Below are positions 46,190 to 59,300 of a stretch of DNA of 64,000 nucleotides, in pieces. The position numbers were made by a program, and so were the translations under genes. The notes below the pieces were generated by a model, which worked only from the letters and a program-made list of their open reading frames with translations, had not been told where the DNA came from and did no database searches. How positions within the stretch are numbered: position 1 is the stretch's first letter; the number at the start of each line of letters is the position of its first letter. The stretch is from positions 32,811,340 through 32,875,339 of the forward strand of contig NC_059077.1 of the NCBI RefSeq assembly GCF_020497125.1, in the 5' to 3' direction. Source of the stretch: Mauremys mutica. Taxonomy: Eukaryota; Chordata; Testudines; Geoemydidae.

Positions 46190-46290
46190 AGACAGGTAGC
46201 GACTGTGTTTGTACAGGGCCTAGCACAATGGGGTTCTGGTCCATGACAGAAATTCCTAGACCATATGATAATATAAATAAATAATAATAA
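46190..46290 (+). mobile_element. MIR/L2-like tail
   Basis: TTTGTACAGGGCCTAGCACAATGGGGT and a terminal (AATA)n run. Confidence 0.6.
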
Positions 46291-46755
46291 TGAATAACTA
46301 ATGCCCTCCACAATGACCTACAAAATAGGAGAGGACCCTAGCAAAAAGCAGGCAGTGAGGTTTTTCAAACCATCTGTTACTTGCGGTTTACTATACATTA
46401 CAGTGAGAAATAAATGCAAACAAGCCTGTTTGGGTGTGTCAATATACATTTTAAAATGACCGTGACACATTTAAATGCATTGCACTCTCTACACAGATGG
46501 TTTTTCTAGTCTCCTAACATTACAAGTGCATCAGGTAAGGGTGCCTTAAGAGACTGAAACATTTGGATCCCTCCTGGAAGCATTTTAAGTCTTTATCTAA
46601 AACTGTATCTGCAGGACAGCATTTCCAAAATCAAGCTATAGGTTTGACTTTGCTTGGCCCTGTTTTTATCCATTTATGCCTTAGTATATTCATTACCTTT
46701 TAGGGCCAGGACTGATCAAAAACTAGGTTGATAGCAGAATAAAGAAGGAGACACA
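46291..46755. other. Gene-free stretch
   Basis: Nothing recognised. Confidence 0.4.
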
Positions 46756-48440
46756 ATGATGTCTACACTGCAATGTAAGCCCAGGTTAGTGGGACATGAG
46801 TCAGCTGACCCTGGGTTACAGAACCCAGAGCTTGAGCATCCATACTGATTGTCAACCCTAAATTAAGATTTTCCTGACCCCCAGGGTTTAAACCTGGGGC
46901 TCTGTTATGCACTTGACTCTGTAGCACAAAGACTTGAGTCAAACCAGCCATAGCACAGACTGCTTCGTGCAATGTGGCCACTCTAGTGCTTTGACTGTGG
47001 GAAAACTTGACTGTCCGCGCTGCAGGTTTCCAGATGTTTGAACAGCCCACCAACACAGCCTGCCAAGGAGTCATTTTGGTCTGCGTACTCCCAGCTACCG
47101 CAGCCAGTGACACCGAGGAGGTGCCTTTTCAAGAACTTCTTTTGCTTGCGCAGCGCTTTTCCTCCTGTGTCAGGAAATGGGCAGAGCTTCCAATAGTGCT
47201 GATGGACATTTCGGCGATGTTTTCTGAGCCACCTAAGGCACCTGACAGAGCTTATAATGGCGCTGGAGGAGGAGAATACAGGCATAACAGACTTGAACTG
47301 GCTGATGCGGCTTATGACACTCAGTATAGCTACTGATGCCCCTGCCCCCACTCCAGGTAGACTGGTGCTTCTGATGCAGGGCCACATGCAGATTGGTGGG
47401 ATCACATAGTCATGCAGACCTGGGATGACCAACAGTGGATCCAGAACTTTTTCATGAAGAAAGCTACATTTCTGGAGCTTTGTGATCAGCATGTCCCAAC
47501 CCTCCAGTGTAAAGGTACATGTGCCTTGCCTGTCCTGAAGCAGGTTGCTGTTGCTGCCTGAAAGCTGGCTACCCTAGACTGCTACAGGTCCACTGCAAAC
47601 CAGTTTTGTGTGGGAAAGTCGATGATGGGTAAAATGGTGGCAGATGTTTCTGAGGCAATCAGACCAATGTTTTACCCCAAGGTGGTGGGCATAAAAGATA
47701 TTCCTAAAGTAATTGCTGACTGTCAGAGAATGTGGTTTCCAAACTGCACCAGGCCCTTGATGGGACTTGGGGGCCCATAGTTTGCCCTCCTCAAGGAGCA
47801 CATAAGTACCTAAAGCACAAGGGTAATACTCCATTATTATACAAGCCCTTGTGGACCACAGAGGTCAATTTATGACTGTCAGTGTGAGATGCACTGGAAA
47901 AATTCACAGTGCAATTCTTTTTTGCTGATCGGGCATCTACATCCATGGACAGGTTGGGACACTAGTCCCACCAAATGACACTGTCATAAATGGAGTTACT
48001 ATCCCCACCATTATTCTTGGGAACCCTGCATGTCCCCTTTTGCCTTAGCTTATCGAACAGTACCATGATTTCAGAGGCCCTGACAAAAGACTGTAATTAC
48101 ATTCCCAGACAGTGTAGAATGATTGTTGAATGTGCTTTTGGCAGATTGAAAGCCCATTGGAAATGTCTACAAACCCACTTAGATGGCAGTGTCATTAATA
48201 CTGTCCACATTGTGCTGTTCTCTTCACAATATTTGTGAATCCAGAAGTAAGCCATTTCCCCCAATGAACCTATGGCACTGAGAGGCTGCTGAATCGGTAC
48301 CCTCATCCAGAAAGTGCCTCAAGCACACCTGGAGCTGGATGCACCCAGGCAATAAGAGTCAGGGACACTTTGTGCTCCCATATTATGGACTTGCACTGCC
48401 CAGGAAAAAAGGGGGAATAGTACGCCCATAAGGGTACTTG
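46756..48440 (+). pseudogene. PIF/Harbinger transposon with decayed transposase
   Basis: Begins near GATGTCTACACTGCAATGTAAG, a Harbinger-type end. Plus-strand pieces in different frames follow the DDE_Tnp_4/HARBI1 transposase. TWDDQQWIQNFFMKKATFLELC at 47429 is the region before the catalytic core. Text near 47680-47980 aligns in style with the first D block and the following RG/TV segment. IPTIILGNPACPL lies near 48002 and RQCRMIVECAFGRLKAHWKCL near 48108, the second-half motif with its catalytic E in VECAFGR. Several stops and frameshifts separate them, so there is no active enzyme. These transposases act with a Myb/SANT-like partner; a relic of that partner is at 30110. It sits between CCNO and MCIDAS and does not touch their exons. 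Confidence 0.8.
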
Positions 48441-48696
48441 TGGGGCTAATTCACTGTGCTACATCATCTAATTTTTCAGATGCAGAATACAAGCAAGATG
48501 ATGCAAATGTATTTTTAGTGGAAAATAATACAATAATGCACCATTATTTTCTACTGGTTGGTATTTTTTAAGATCTGTCATAGTTGTTAATTCTTTAGCA
48601 ATGCATTTCCTCCGTGGAATATGTACAACATTGCAAGGAAACAGACCATCATTGATCAGTGACAAACAGTGTATTAAGAAATGCTTATACGGTTCT

Positions 48697-48702
48697 TTTA
48701 TT
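48697..48702 (-). promoter_or_regulatory. Candidate poly(A) signal of CCNO
   Basis: TTTATT on plus is AATAAA on the coding strand, about 430 bases downstream of the CCNO stop. Confidence 0.4.
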
Positions 48703-49130
48703 CTTCCTGTGGCTTCTGTTAAGGTGTGCTTAGTGAACCATTTTCTAAATAAATAAACAAACTGTACAGTACTTGGATTGTATACACTATTTACACATTG
48801 AATGTAGATATATCAAATCTGTCAGTGCAATTAACATACAGTAATTAAATGTGCATAATGTGATTTAATTTTTGTCATCTATCAAAATTCTAAACCAACA
48901 CTGTAGAGTTCAAATAAATACAAATATAATACATTGATTAGTCAATTATGTAAGAGAATAAGGCCAATACTGTTATCTTTAGAGGTATAGCAATTATTAG
49001 TTTATAAAAATACAATGCATTGATGAAAAGGAACCAAATTGTTCTTAAAATTCACAGATGCTTTGGATGCCATAAGAGGGTTTCAAGTGTATTGGTCCGG
49101 TTAGCTTAACTTCCCAGCTGCAGGCACTTT

Positions 49131-51859
<2,729 letters not shown>

Positions 51860-52150
51860 GGCGCGTCCCGGCCGGAGTGAGGCGCCCGCCGCGGCGCCCG
51901 CCTATTTAGCAGCCGCCCAGCCCCTGCTGCTGACATCACCCGCGGAGCTTTCCCGGCTAAAGACCCGCTCGCCGCCCCGGCCCGTCGCCCCGCCGCAAGC
52001 CGAGGCGGGGCCAGGCGCCGCCACCCCGCCAGCACTAGCAGCTCCGGCACCAGGCTGAGCAGCACGGCCGGGCCCGGCAGCGCCGCTGGGTGCCAGTAAT
52101 GAGCCCGCCGCTGGCAGCGTGCAGCGCAGCCCCTCGGGGCAAGCCCTTGC
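51860..52150 (-). promoter_or_regulatory. CCNO promoter, CpG island
   Basis: Highly CpG-rich. On the coding strand a TATA-like CTAAATAG lies 43-50 bases before the ATG (51902-51909), a CRE-like TGATGTCA at 51931-51938, and CCGGGAAA (weak E2F-like) at 51949-51956. Multicilin-E2F control of CCNO is known; whether this site serves it is inference. Confidence 0.5.
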
Positions 52151-52921
52151 CAGGCCGCTGCTCACCCTCCCTCACGGAAGCACCTAAGCCCCCTGGGCAG
52201 TGAGCTGGCCACGCGGTGGCACTGACGATGGGGCCAGGAGGGGGGTGGCCGTTCTGGGTAATAAACGCTGTACAGCCGGCTGGACACAGGGGTACAGCTG
52301 CTGGGGCTGGTTTTACCGCAGAGGGTCTGCGCCCACTGAAGTCAGTGAATTTTGCCCGTGACTTCCGTGGGTCTGGGAGGATCGGGCCTCTCCAGACAAG
52401 CTGAAGTCACGCCGGTCCCTTCTAGTAATGAAATCCCTGCCCCAGCAGTAAAACGTGTGCAGGCAGCTACGGGAGGGATGGATTTGTGACCAGAACTGGG
52501 GTTTGTTTCACTTTAGGAATCGAAAGTATCATGGGTAACTCTCCGCAAAACCTCAGCGCCTTGCTGGGGCGAGCCCAGGCGAGTGACTTAAACACGCGTG
52601 AGTGGCAGGGAACTAGACATAGCGGCTGAAGTTGTTGGACTTTTCCTCTGTGTTGTTTCGGAAGGGAATGATTGATGCCAACAAACAAACAAAAACTCCT
52701 GGGAGTTTAACAGCTGGGAATCCAACCAGTCTTGCTCTGTATGAATTAGCGTCTTTATTCCAGATTTCCAGTAGATCGTATTTGTATACACATAAAAGAG
52801 ATCAATTATCCGTTAAAATTACAATAATTTAAATAACCAGAAATAACATTTCTTCACATTTTCTCCATTTTTGATTAAAACCTACTGGCTATTTCATTCA
52901 ACATTTTATTGGCCAGAGAAC
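52151..52921. other. CCNO-DHX29 intergenic, unannotated
   Basis: GC-rich at first, then AT-rich. No exon recognised. Confidence 0.4.
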
Positions 52922-52933
52922 TATGTAAATACT

Positions 52934-53124
52934 GTCAAGTATCAAGTGTCAAGTGTTAGTCTGGATCTGTAAAAGCAGCAAAGAGTCCTGTGGCACCTTA
53001 TAGACTAACAGACGTTTTGGAGTATGAGCTTTCGTGGGTAAATACGAAGTGGGTATTCACCCACGAAAGCTCATGCTCCAAAACGTGTTAGTCTATAAGG
53101 TGCCACAGGACTCTTTGCTGCTTT
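52934..53124. mobile_element. Inverted-dimer SINE-like retroposon
   Basis: The forward half has TGTTAGTCTGGATCTGTAAA, GTGGCACCTTATAGACTAAC and GAGCTTTCGTGGGTAAATAC. The second half is its reverse complement, ending at GCTGCTTTT, so the 5' piece is missing from that arm. Flanking 12-bp repeats TATGTAAATACT (52922-52933 and 53125-53136) are exact. The 5' tip is altered to ATCAAGTGTCAAGTG. Confidence 0.9.
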
Positions 53125-53136
53125 TATGTAAATACT

Positions 53137-54144
53137 ATAACACTGGGGAATGGAAGTGGTGGAATTACGTGGGAGCGTTACTTGATATAGGGATTTAAGG
53201 CAAATGTCTTCTGCCTACCACCTTTCCGTCAGGCCGTTTTTCAGGTTCGTCTGTTGCCAGCTCATATATTTCAGTTACTTCCTATTGCAAACGATACAGA
53301 GGCAATATCCAGGACACACGAATCTCCGAAAAAAAATCATATCACCAGCGGTACTTTTTACTGACACCGGCTGGATCGTGTTATTCCCAAATTAACGGCA
53401 GCGGCTTCCTTTAGAGAGCCACGACTAAGCCTTGTGTACCAAGCAGCTGCTCTATCCGAGGTACCCGGATTATGGGATTTGACCACGCCTGCCGTGGGCC
53501 GGGCAAGGCGCGCAGGAGGGCTCCCCGGGGAGTGAATGAATAACTTCAACGAATGAGCTCCGAAGCAGCGAGGAGAGCGGGAGGAGGAGACAGGTCCCCC
53601 ACGATGAGCCATGAGGCCAGCGATTCTCCTGGAGAACAAAGCACAGCACTACCTTTACAATAAAATACATTCACCAAAGAGCCGCACAGTGATTTCTGTT
53701 TGAGATCACAACCTTTGCTATACTTAGTTTATGTCTGCTAAATGCCTTAAGTAGATCAAAGTTACTGCCCAAGGACTGAAATTGATCTTTTGATAAACCT
53801 CACAAAGGCTGTCTCTACCCAGGGGGCAAGGATCAGAACTGCGCTACACTGCATTATAGGAGCTGAAAGCCACTGTAATCATTTGTAGTTTCTGTACCTT
53901 CTGTAGTCCGTGTAGCAGGTTGACCTCTTTTTTAGTAGGTCGTTTCCAATAGCTTTCATGGGTAAGATTCCTTATTAGGAATTTCACTAGCCCCCATTGA
54001 AAAAAAAATACAAAGACTGCACCCTTAGTTAAATATGACAACAGATGTTTTATCTATAATGTTGGTGCAGTGTTCCTCCCAGGATGTCAGAGAAAGAGAG
54101 TGAGCGAGGTTATGTATTTTATTAACCCAAAGTCTGTTGAGAAA
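53137..54144. other. Gene-free stretch
   Basis: A 93-codon minus-strand frame (53358-53639) crosses a GC-rich patch with no family motif. Nothing else recognised. Confidence 0.4.
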
Positions 54145-54159
54145 CACAAACTTTTAGAG

Positions 54160-54366
54160 TATCAGAGGGGTAGCCCTGTTAGTCTGGATCTGTAAAAGCA
54201 GCAAAGAGTCCTGTGGCACCTTATAGACTGACAGAGGTTTTGGAGCATGAGCTTTCGTGGGTGAATACCCACTTCGTCGGGTGCATGTAGTGGACACATG
54301 AGCACAAGCTCATGCTCCAAAACGTCTGTTAGTCTATAACGTGCCACAGGACTCTCTGCTGCTTTT
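54160..54366. mobile_element. Inverted-dimer SINE-like retroposon
   Basis: The forward half starts TATCAGAGGGGTAGCCCTGT. The second half is the reverse complement beginning inside AAGCTCATGCTCCAAAACG and ending CTGCTGCTTTT. Flanks are ACAAACTTTTAGAG before and ACAAACTTTAGAG after (54367-54379), a duplication differing by one T. The loop carries extra bases (TGTAGTGGACACATGAGCAC) not in the other two copies. Confidence 0.9.
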
Positions 54367-54475
54367 ACAAACTTTAGAGCTTATGCAGGTGAAGAAGATC
54401 GCTGTAAGCTCTAAAGTTTGTCTCTCATCAACAAGTTGGTCCAATGAAAGATATTACCTCATCCACCTTCTCTCT
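54367..54475 (+). mobile_element. Older SINE tail fragment
   Basis: AGTTGGTCCAATGAAAGATATTACC with CATCCACCTTCTCTC is a tail I associate with the same turtle SINE group. The target of the previous insertion was inside or beside it. Bases 54367-54383 and 54405-54421 are exact 17-bp inverted arms. Confidence 0.55.
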
Positions 54476-55269
54476 CAAAACATACTACAGCAAACAAAAC
54501 CAATGGATGAGGACCTTCTCCACTCACTGCTGTGGAATTTTTAATCCCACCAACATTCACAGACATAAATGGCAAACTTTTATTCTTCAGAAATCATTCT
54601 TATTTTTATGGTTTTTTGTTTAGCCAAGACATTCACTAGAGTTTAGTCATTTAAAAATAAGATTGATTTACATTTAACATGCCACATTATAGACAGGTGT
54701 GGGAGAAGACATGTTTTCTGTAATCAGACTACTGAAATCAATTTCTTATTTGCATTTCAATAGGAAAACAGATGTAAAAGGTAAGACACACCAAAGGAAT
54801 CAATAGGAACTATTAAGCTGAATGGTTTATGGTCTTTGAACTTATATCAGTAGGGTTGCATATTTAATTTTTGTGCATTACATCACCTTTAAATAAAAAG
54901 TGATCTGCATATAGGTTTGAAAAATCTCTGATAGTAAAAGTATGAATACACCTAGAAAAAAATGATTCTGGCTCCAAATTAAAGGGTTAGAAGTGATATT
55001 TTCATTGTGGGACATTGAATAAGCCATGGATTTTTATAAAAGGCAACTTAGTACACTTTACAGTGGTGAAAGGGGAAAAAACAGCACTAGCCAGCTTCCC
55101 TAGAAGCTCAGAACACCAATAACCTTTCCACAACCTAGGGAAGTGTAGCTACTTTTATAGAATTCTTACTAAATCACACTTGGCTGATCATTTTGCCTCT
55201 TTTAGTGGTCTTTAATAGCTGCATTTTTTTCTTCTTATAGCATGGCTTTGTAAATTTGTACTGTTACTA
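54476..55269. other. Gene-free stretch
   Basis: AT-rich, nothing recognised. Confidence 0.4.
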
Positions 55270-55456
55270 CACCTCTACCCCGATATAACGTGGCCCGATA
55301 TAACATGAACTCAGATATAACGCGGTAAAGCAGTGCTCCGGAGGGGCGGGTCTGCGCACTCCAGTGGATCAAAGCAAGTTCAATATAACGCGGTTTCACC
55401 TATAACACGGTAAGATTTTTTGGCTCCCGAGGACAGTGTTGTATCGGGGTAGAGTG
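55270..55456. mobile_element. Tc1/mariner-type MITE
   Basis: Left end CACCTCTACCCCGATATAAC and right end GTATCGGGGTAGAGTG are inverted. TA flanks both sides (55268-55269 and 55457-55458). The interior contains repeated GATATAACGCGG motifs and no transposase. Confidence 0.85.
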
Positions 55457-55458
55457 TA

Positions 55459-56089
55459 CCAAAGAATGTCTGTTAGATGGCTCAGCATATTCTGGTCTAT
55501 TTTGTATAGCGTGATCTTTCAAGAGCACATTGGGTTTTCCTCCTTGCCCCTTTTTCAGGTAGAAAGAAATACTATTAACTCCCTGGAAATAGGAATCAAT
55601 ATTTATTAAATGAAGAAAACTTCAGCATTAGTCCTCTGTCTGTTCAGGCCCAACAGTGTTAGGATTTCAAAATCCCAATGAAATTCCTAAGCTAAAGACT
55701 ACTGATCTGCAGTTTGTGTCCCCATGTTTTCATCTCATCATAGTGAGCCATATAGAAAAATGACAATGTTCTTAAAATGTAATGCTTAAATCTGCTACGG
55801 AATAAAAGTCTACAGCTTAAGGTAAAAAAACAGTGAAGTAATGTTCTGGCAAATGCACAAAAATCTGTTTTGTTTTCAGTTTTTACATATCTAAACAGGA
55901 CAAGCTATTTTGTATAGCAGTTAAAAGCTATTCCATACAGATTCAGAACCTGATCTTGAATTTCTAGTACACTACTAATAAATACCTCAAACTGAAACAA
56001 AGCAAATGTGAATTGGTCATGTTCATTTTTATGTTGAAAAGATCTGAATTACTACCATCATTTATACATTCAAACAAATGGCACCAAAA
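55459..56089. other. Sequence downstream of DHX29
   Basis: AT-rich. It may include part of a longer DHX29 3' UTR. No element recognised. Confidence 0.35.
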
Positions 56090-56095
56090 TTTATT
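56090..56095 (-). promoter_or_regulatory. Candidate poly(A) signal of DHX29
   Basis: TTTATT on plus is AATAAA on the coding strand, about 205 bases after the stop. Confidence 0.5.
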
Positions 56096-56300
56096 GTAAA
56101 CATAATACATTTATGCTCATAATTAAAAATGACCTACAAAATTACTTCTATGTCAAGTTCATGCTGTATTTCCAAGTTATGGCTGGTATCAACCACATTT
56201 TAAATGTTGAAATACATTAGCTGAAGTCTTTTTTAAGCATAATTGTTTTCCTGCCACTATTGAAGCTTTAAGCTTTGTAGTTTGTTACTGAACTCCAGTT

Positions 56301-59300
56301 TCAGCTGGCATTCTCTGTTTTTATCAGTTCTTTGATGATGTGTAAAATCTTGTCATCTAGGGAGAAAAAAAACAGAAGTTAGTGGGGAAAAAAACCCTAA
56401 ATTTAACAAAATGGGAGAGATGGGCAATTTAACAAGGAAAGCTTTAAATTAGCTAGGCTGTGTCAGACTCAATAGTGAGGCAGAGTGCACCTCCCTCCCC
56501 CAAATATGCAGATAAGAAATTATCCTTATACACACTAAGGACTGTTATACTGCATATTGTTTACTAATAAATTGCCTGCAGCCATTTCAGTAGTTTCCCC
56601 TAAGGAAACTGGAGAAAAAGAGAAGTGAAGAGGACTTTCACAGATACATCTTAACATGTTTCCCTCCAGTTAGGATTTTATTTCTTGACATTTCTCTCAA
56701 ATTTTAGAAGCATGGAGTATGCCCATTTATCCCTTATTTTTGGGGCTGTCATGTAATCCCTCCCACACTATTTACCTATAACTTTATCAGTACATTGCAC
56801 ATTGTCTTACAGCTGTGTGGGGTGATGCCGTGAAGGAGACCTAGGTTCAGTAATGACCTTTTGGGTTTCTGTTTCTCATGAGAGTTGAATTAGGCACACC
56901 ATGGCTACAATGTGGTCTCTTGAGCAAGGCTGAAGTGTATTAGTATATTTGTTTAAAGAACTATACACACACTGTACATATACAATGTATATTTATCACA
57001 CATTTTTATGTTGGTAGTACAGCAATACAATTACCTTCAAGTGACATTTTAGGATTTTCAAGTTTTTTCTTTAAAACAGACTCAATGAGAACCCTCAGTT
57101 GTTTGAAAATTACTGCAATCTTTACAGGAGCCTGTAGAAAGAATAAGAGAAGATTAATATATTTGCATTTTTCTCAAAGCAGTTTCATATTGAGGAAACC
57201 CAAGATTAAAGCTTACCCATCATACAAGAGGCCAAGGACCCAATCCTGTAAACAGTTATGCACATGCTTAACTTTTGTGTATTCCTAATGAGGTCAGTGG
57301 GACTAAGCATGCATTTAAGTTAAGCACATAAGCAGTCCCACTGACTTCATTAGGAGCAGAGCCGGCTACAGGCACCAGCGAAGGAAGCAGGTGCCTGGGG
57401 GGGCCAATAGAAAGAGGCAGCAGTCCGTCCGTTGTTGGGGCAGCACGTCCGGGTCTGCGGCGGCAATTCGGCAGCGGATCCTTCAGTGCCTCGCTTCCTC
57501 TTCGGAGGTACTTTCGCAGCAGCTAAATCGCTGTGCTCCATCGGGCTTTTTTTTTTTTTTTCCCCCTTTGTTGCTTGGGGCAGCAAAAAAGCTGGAGCCG
57601 GCCCTGATTAGGAGCAAGGCCTAAAGTAACTCAAAGTGTTGACCAGAGATTTAATATCACTGCCTGTAGATTATAGACCAACAGAATATACAGTGGGCAG
57701 GGGGAGTGAGAAAAAAAGAAGACGACATAATAGACATGGTAGATATTTGATACCCCCTGTACTCAAACTATCACCTGCAGGCGTTAAAAAACTTACATTG
57801 ATTTGGCCAGGAAAAATGTGGATCTCAAATTGAATTGGCTAATAAGAACATATGGTTGTCTCTCATTTCAGTGTCACAGCCAGAAAGCTGTGTTACCTGT
57901 CTCCCCTCTCAAAGAAAGGCTGATCTTAAAAATTGTGTGTGTGTTGAGTAACAAGTGCATTCAGTCATTAACTGGTGTTTCCTTAACAACATTTGTATTC
58001 ACTCTGAGTTTCAGGGAATGCTTACATAAAATTAGCAACATGTATTCTTCCTAGGGTGTAGCATGAGGTGTAAATGAACAGAGCTAGAAGAAAAAATGTA
58101 ACCAATTTGACAGCAGGTGGGCAACTCCCATATTTCTTCTGTTATTTGGTAGCATTTACCAAGAAAAAGAGCAGGTGGCCAGTTTTCATTTTCAGCCTCA
58201 GATTAAATGCATTCAGAAAACACGTTTAGAATTTCTTCTGTTTCGAAAGAGAGAGCGTGAGTGTGTTTGCTTTAAGTTTTCAATGTTTCTCACAGCTTTC
58301 ACTTGCAAGACTCATTTAATCTGAGATGTAAATCAATGAGATTACTCAAGGGTTTAAAGTTAAGCAGGTGCCTACATGTTTACAGGATTGGGACCTATGA
58401 CTTCAAAATGTTCCAGTTAAATACATTTTCAGTTATTACACTTACTTAAAGCAAGTATTTCCTCTTACCCCAAATCAGGTAAATGTGTGTTTCCAATAAT
58501 ATCTCTTCTTATAATACCTCAATCTTTCTTCATGAACAAAGGCAAACATTCCTTTTTTAAAATAGCATGCAAGAGTAATTTAATAGTTATCTCTTGGAAG
58601 CACATGACCTTATTACACACATTTAACAAAATTCCCATTATTTCGCTTAACTATCTTAAACTCACACTTCAATGTGTTTCAGGTATAAAATGCACAGCCA
58701 TTTAAAGGCACAAGAAATAACCAGAACATGTGTACCTGAAAATGGATCCAGCCATCAACAGACAGGAGGCGTTCACGGTGCTGAACTTCTATGTCTCCAC
58801 CAAAAAGTAAAACTGGAAAGGGGGAAATTAAAGTAGTCTCTCTCAAGTACACCTTGGCATATCTTATCTGCATATAAAACACACACAAACAAAAGCATTT
58901 AAAAACTACAACACTGAACTGGAATGCTATCTTCATGAAGCAAGTCGTCAATTCCCCCCCCGCCCCCCCCGAGACATCATTACATATGCTACTTATGTTA
59001 GTAAACAGTGAAAGAATGTAGGCTATGCCCAATTATCTGCCCTATACTTTGTGTGATATGTAAAAATCTTAGTCTTTAAGGAAGGGAAAAGGCTTATGCC
59101 ACTAGGAGAAATTTTCCTTTTGTGATCCTTCAGAGGGGAATTTTAAAGAGCACTGGATGAATAGGAAGACCACAATTATGTGGTTAAGATTATAAACAAA
59201 AGATAATGGTAGCCTACAGCAGATTGTACAAAGGCTATGAATATACAGCTGAATGTGCAGTGTTTGACAGGGAAATAACATTTATTGCAACGTGAAAATT

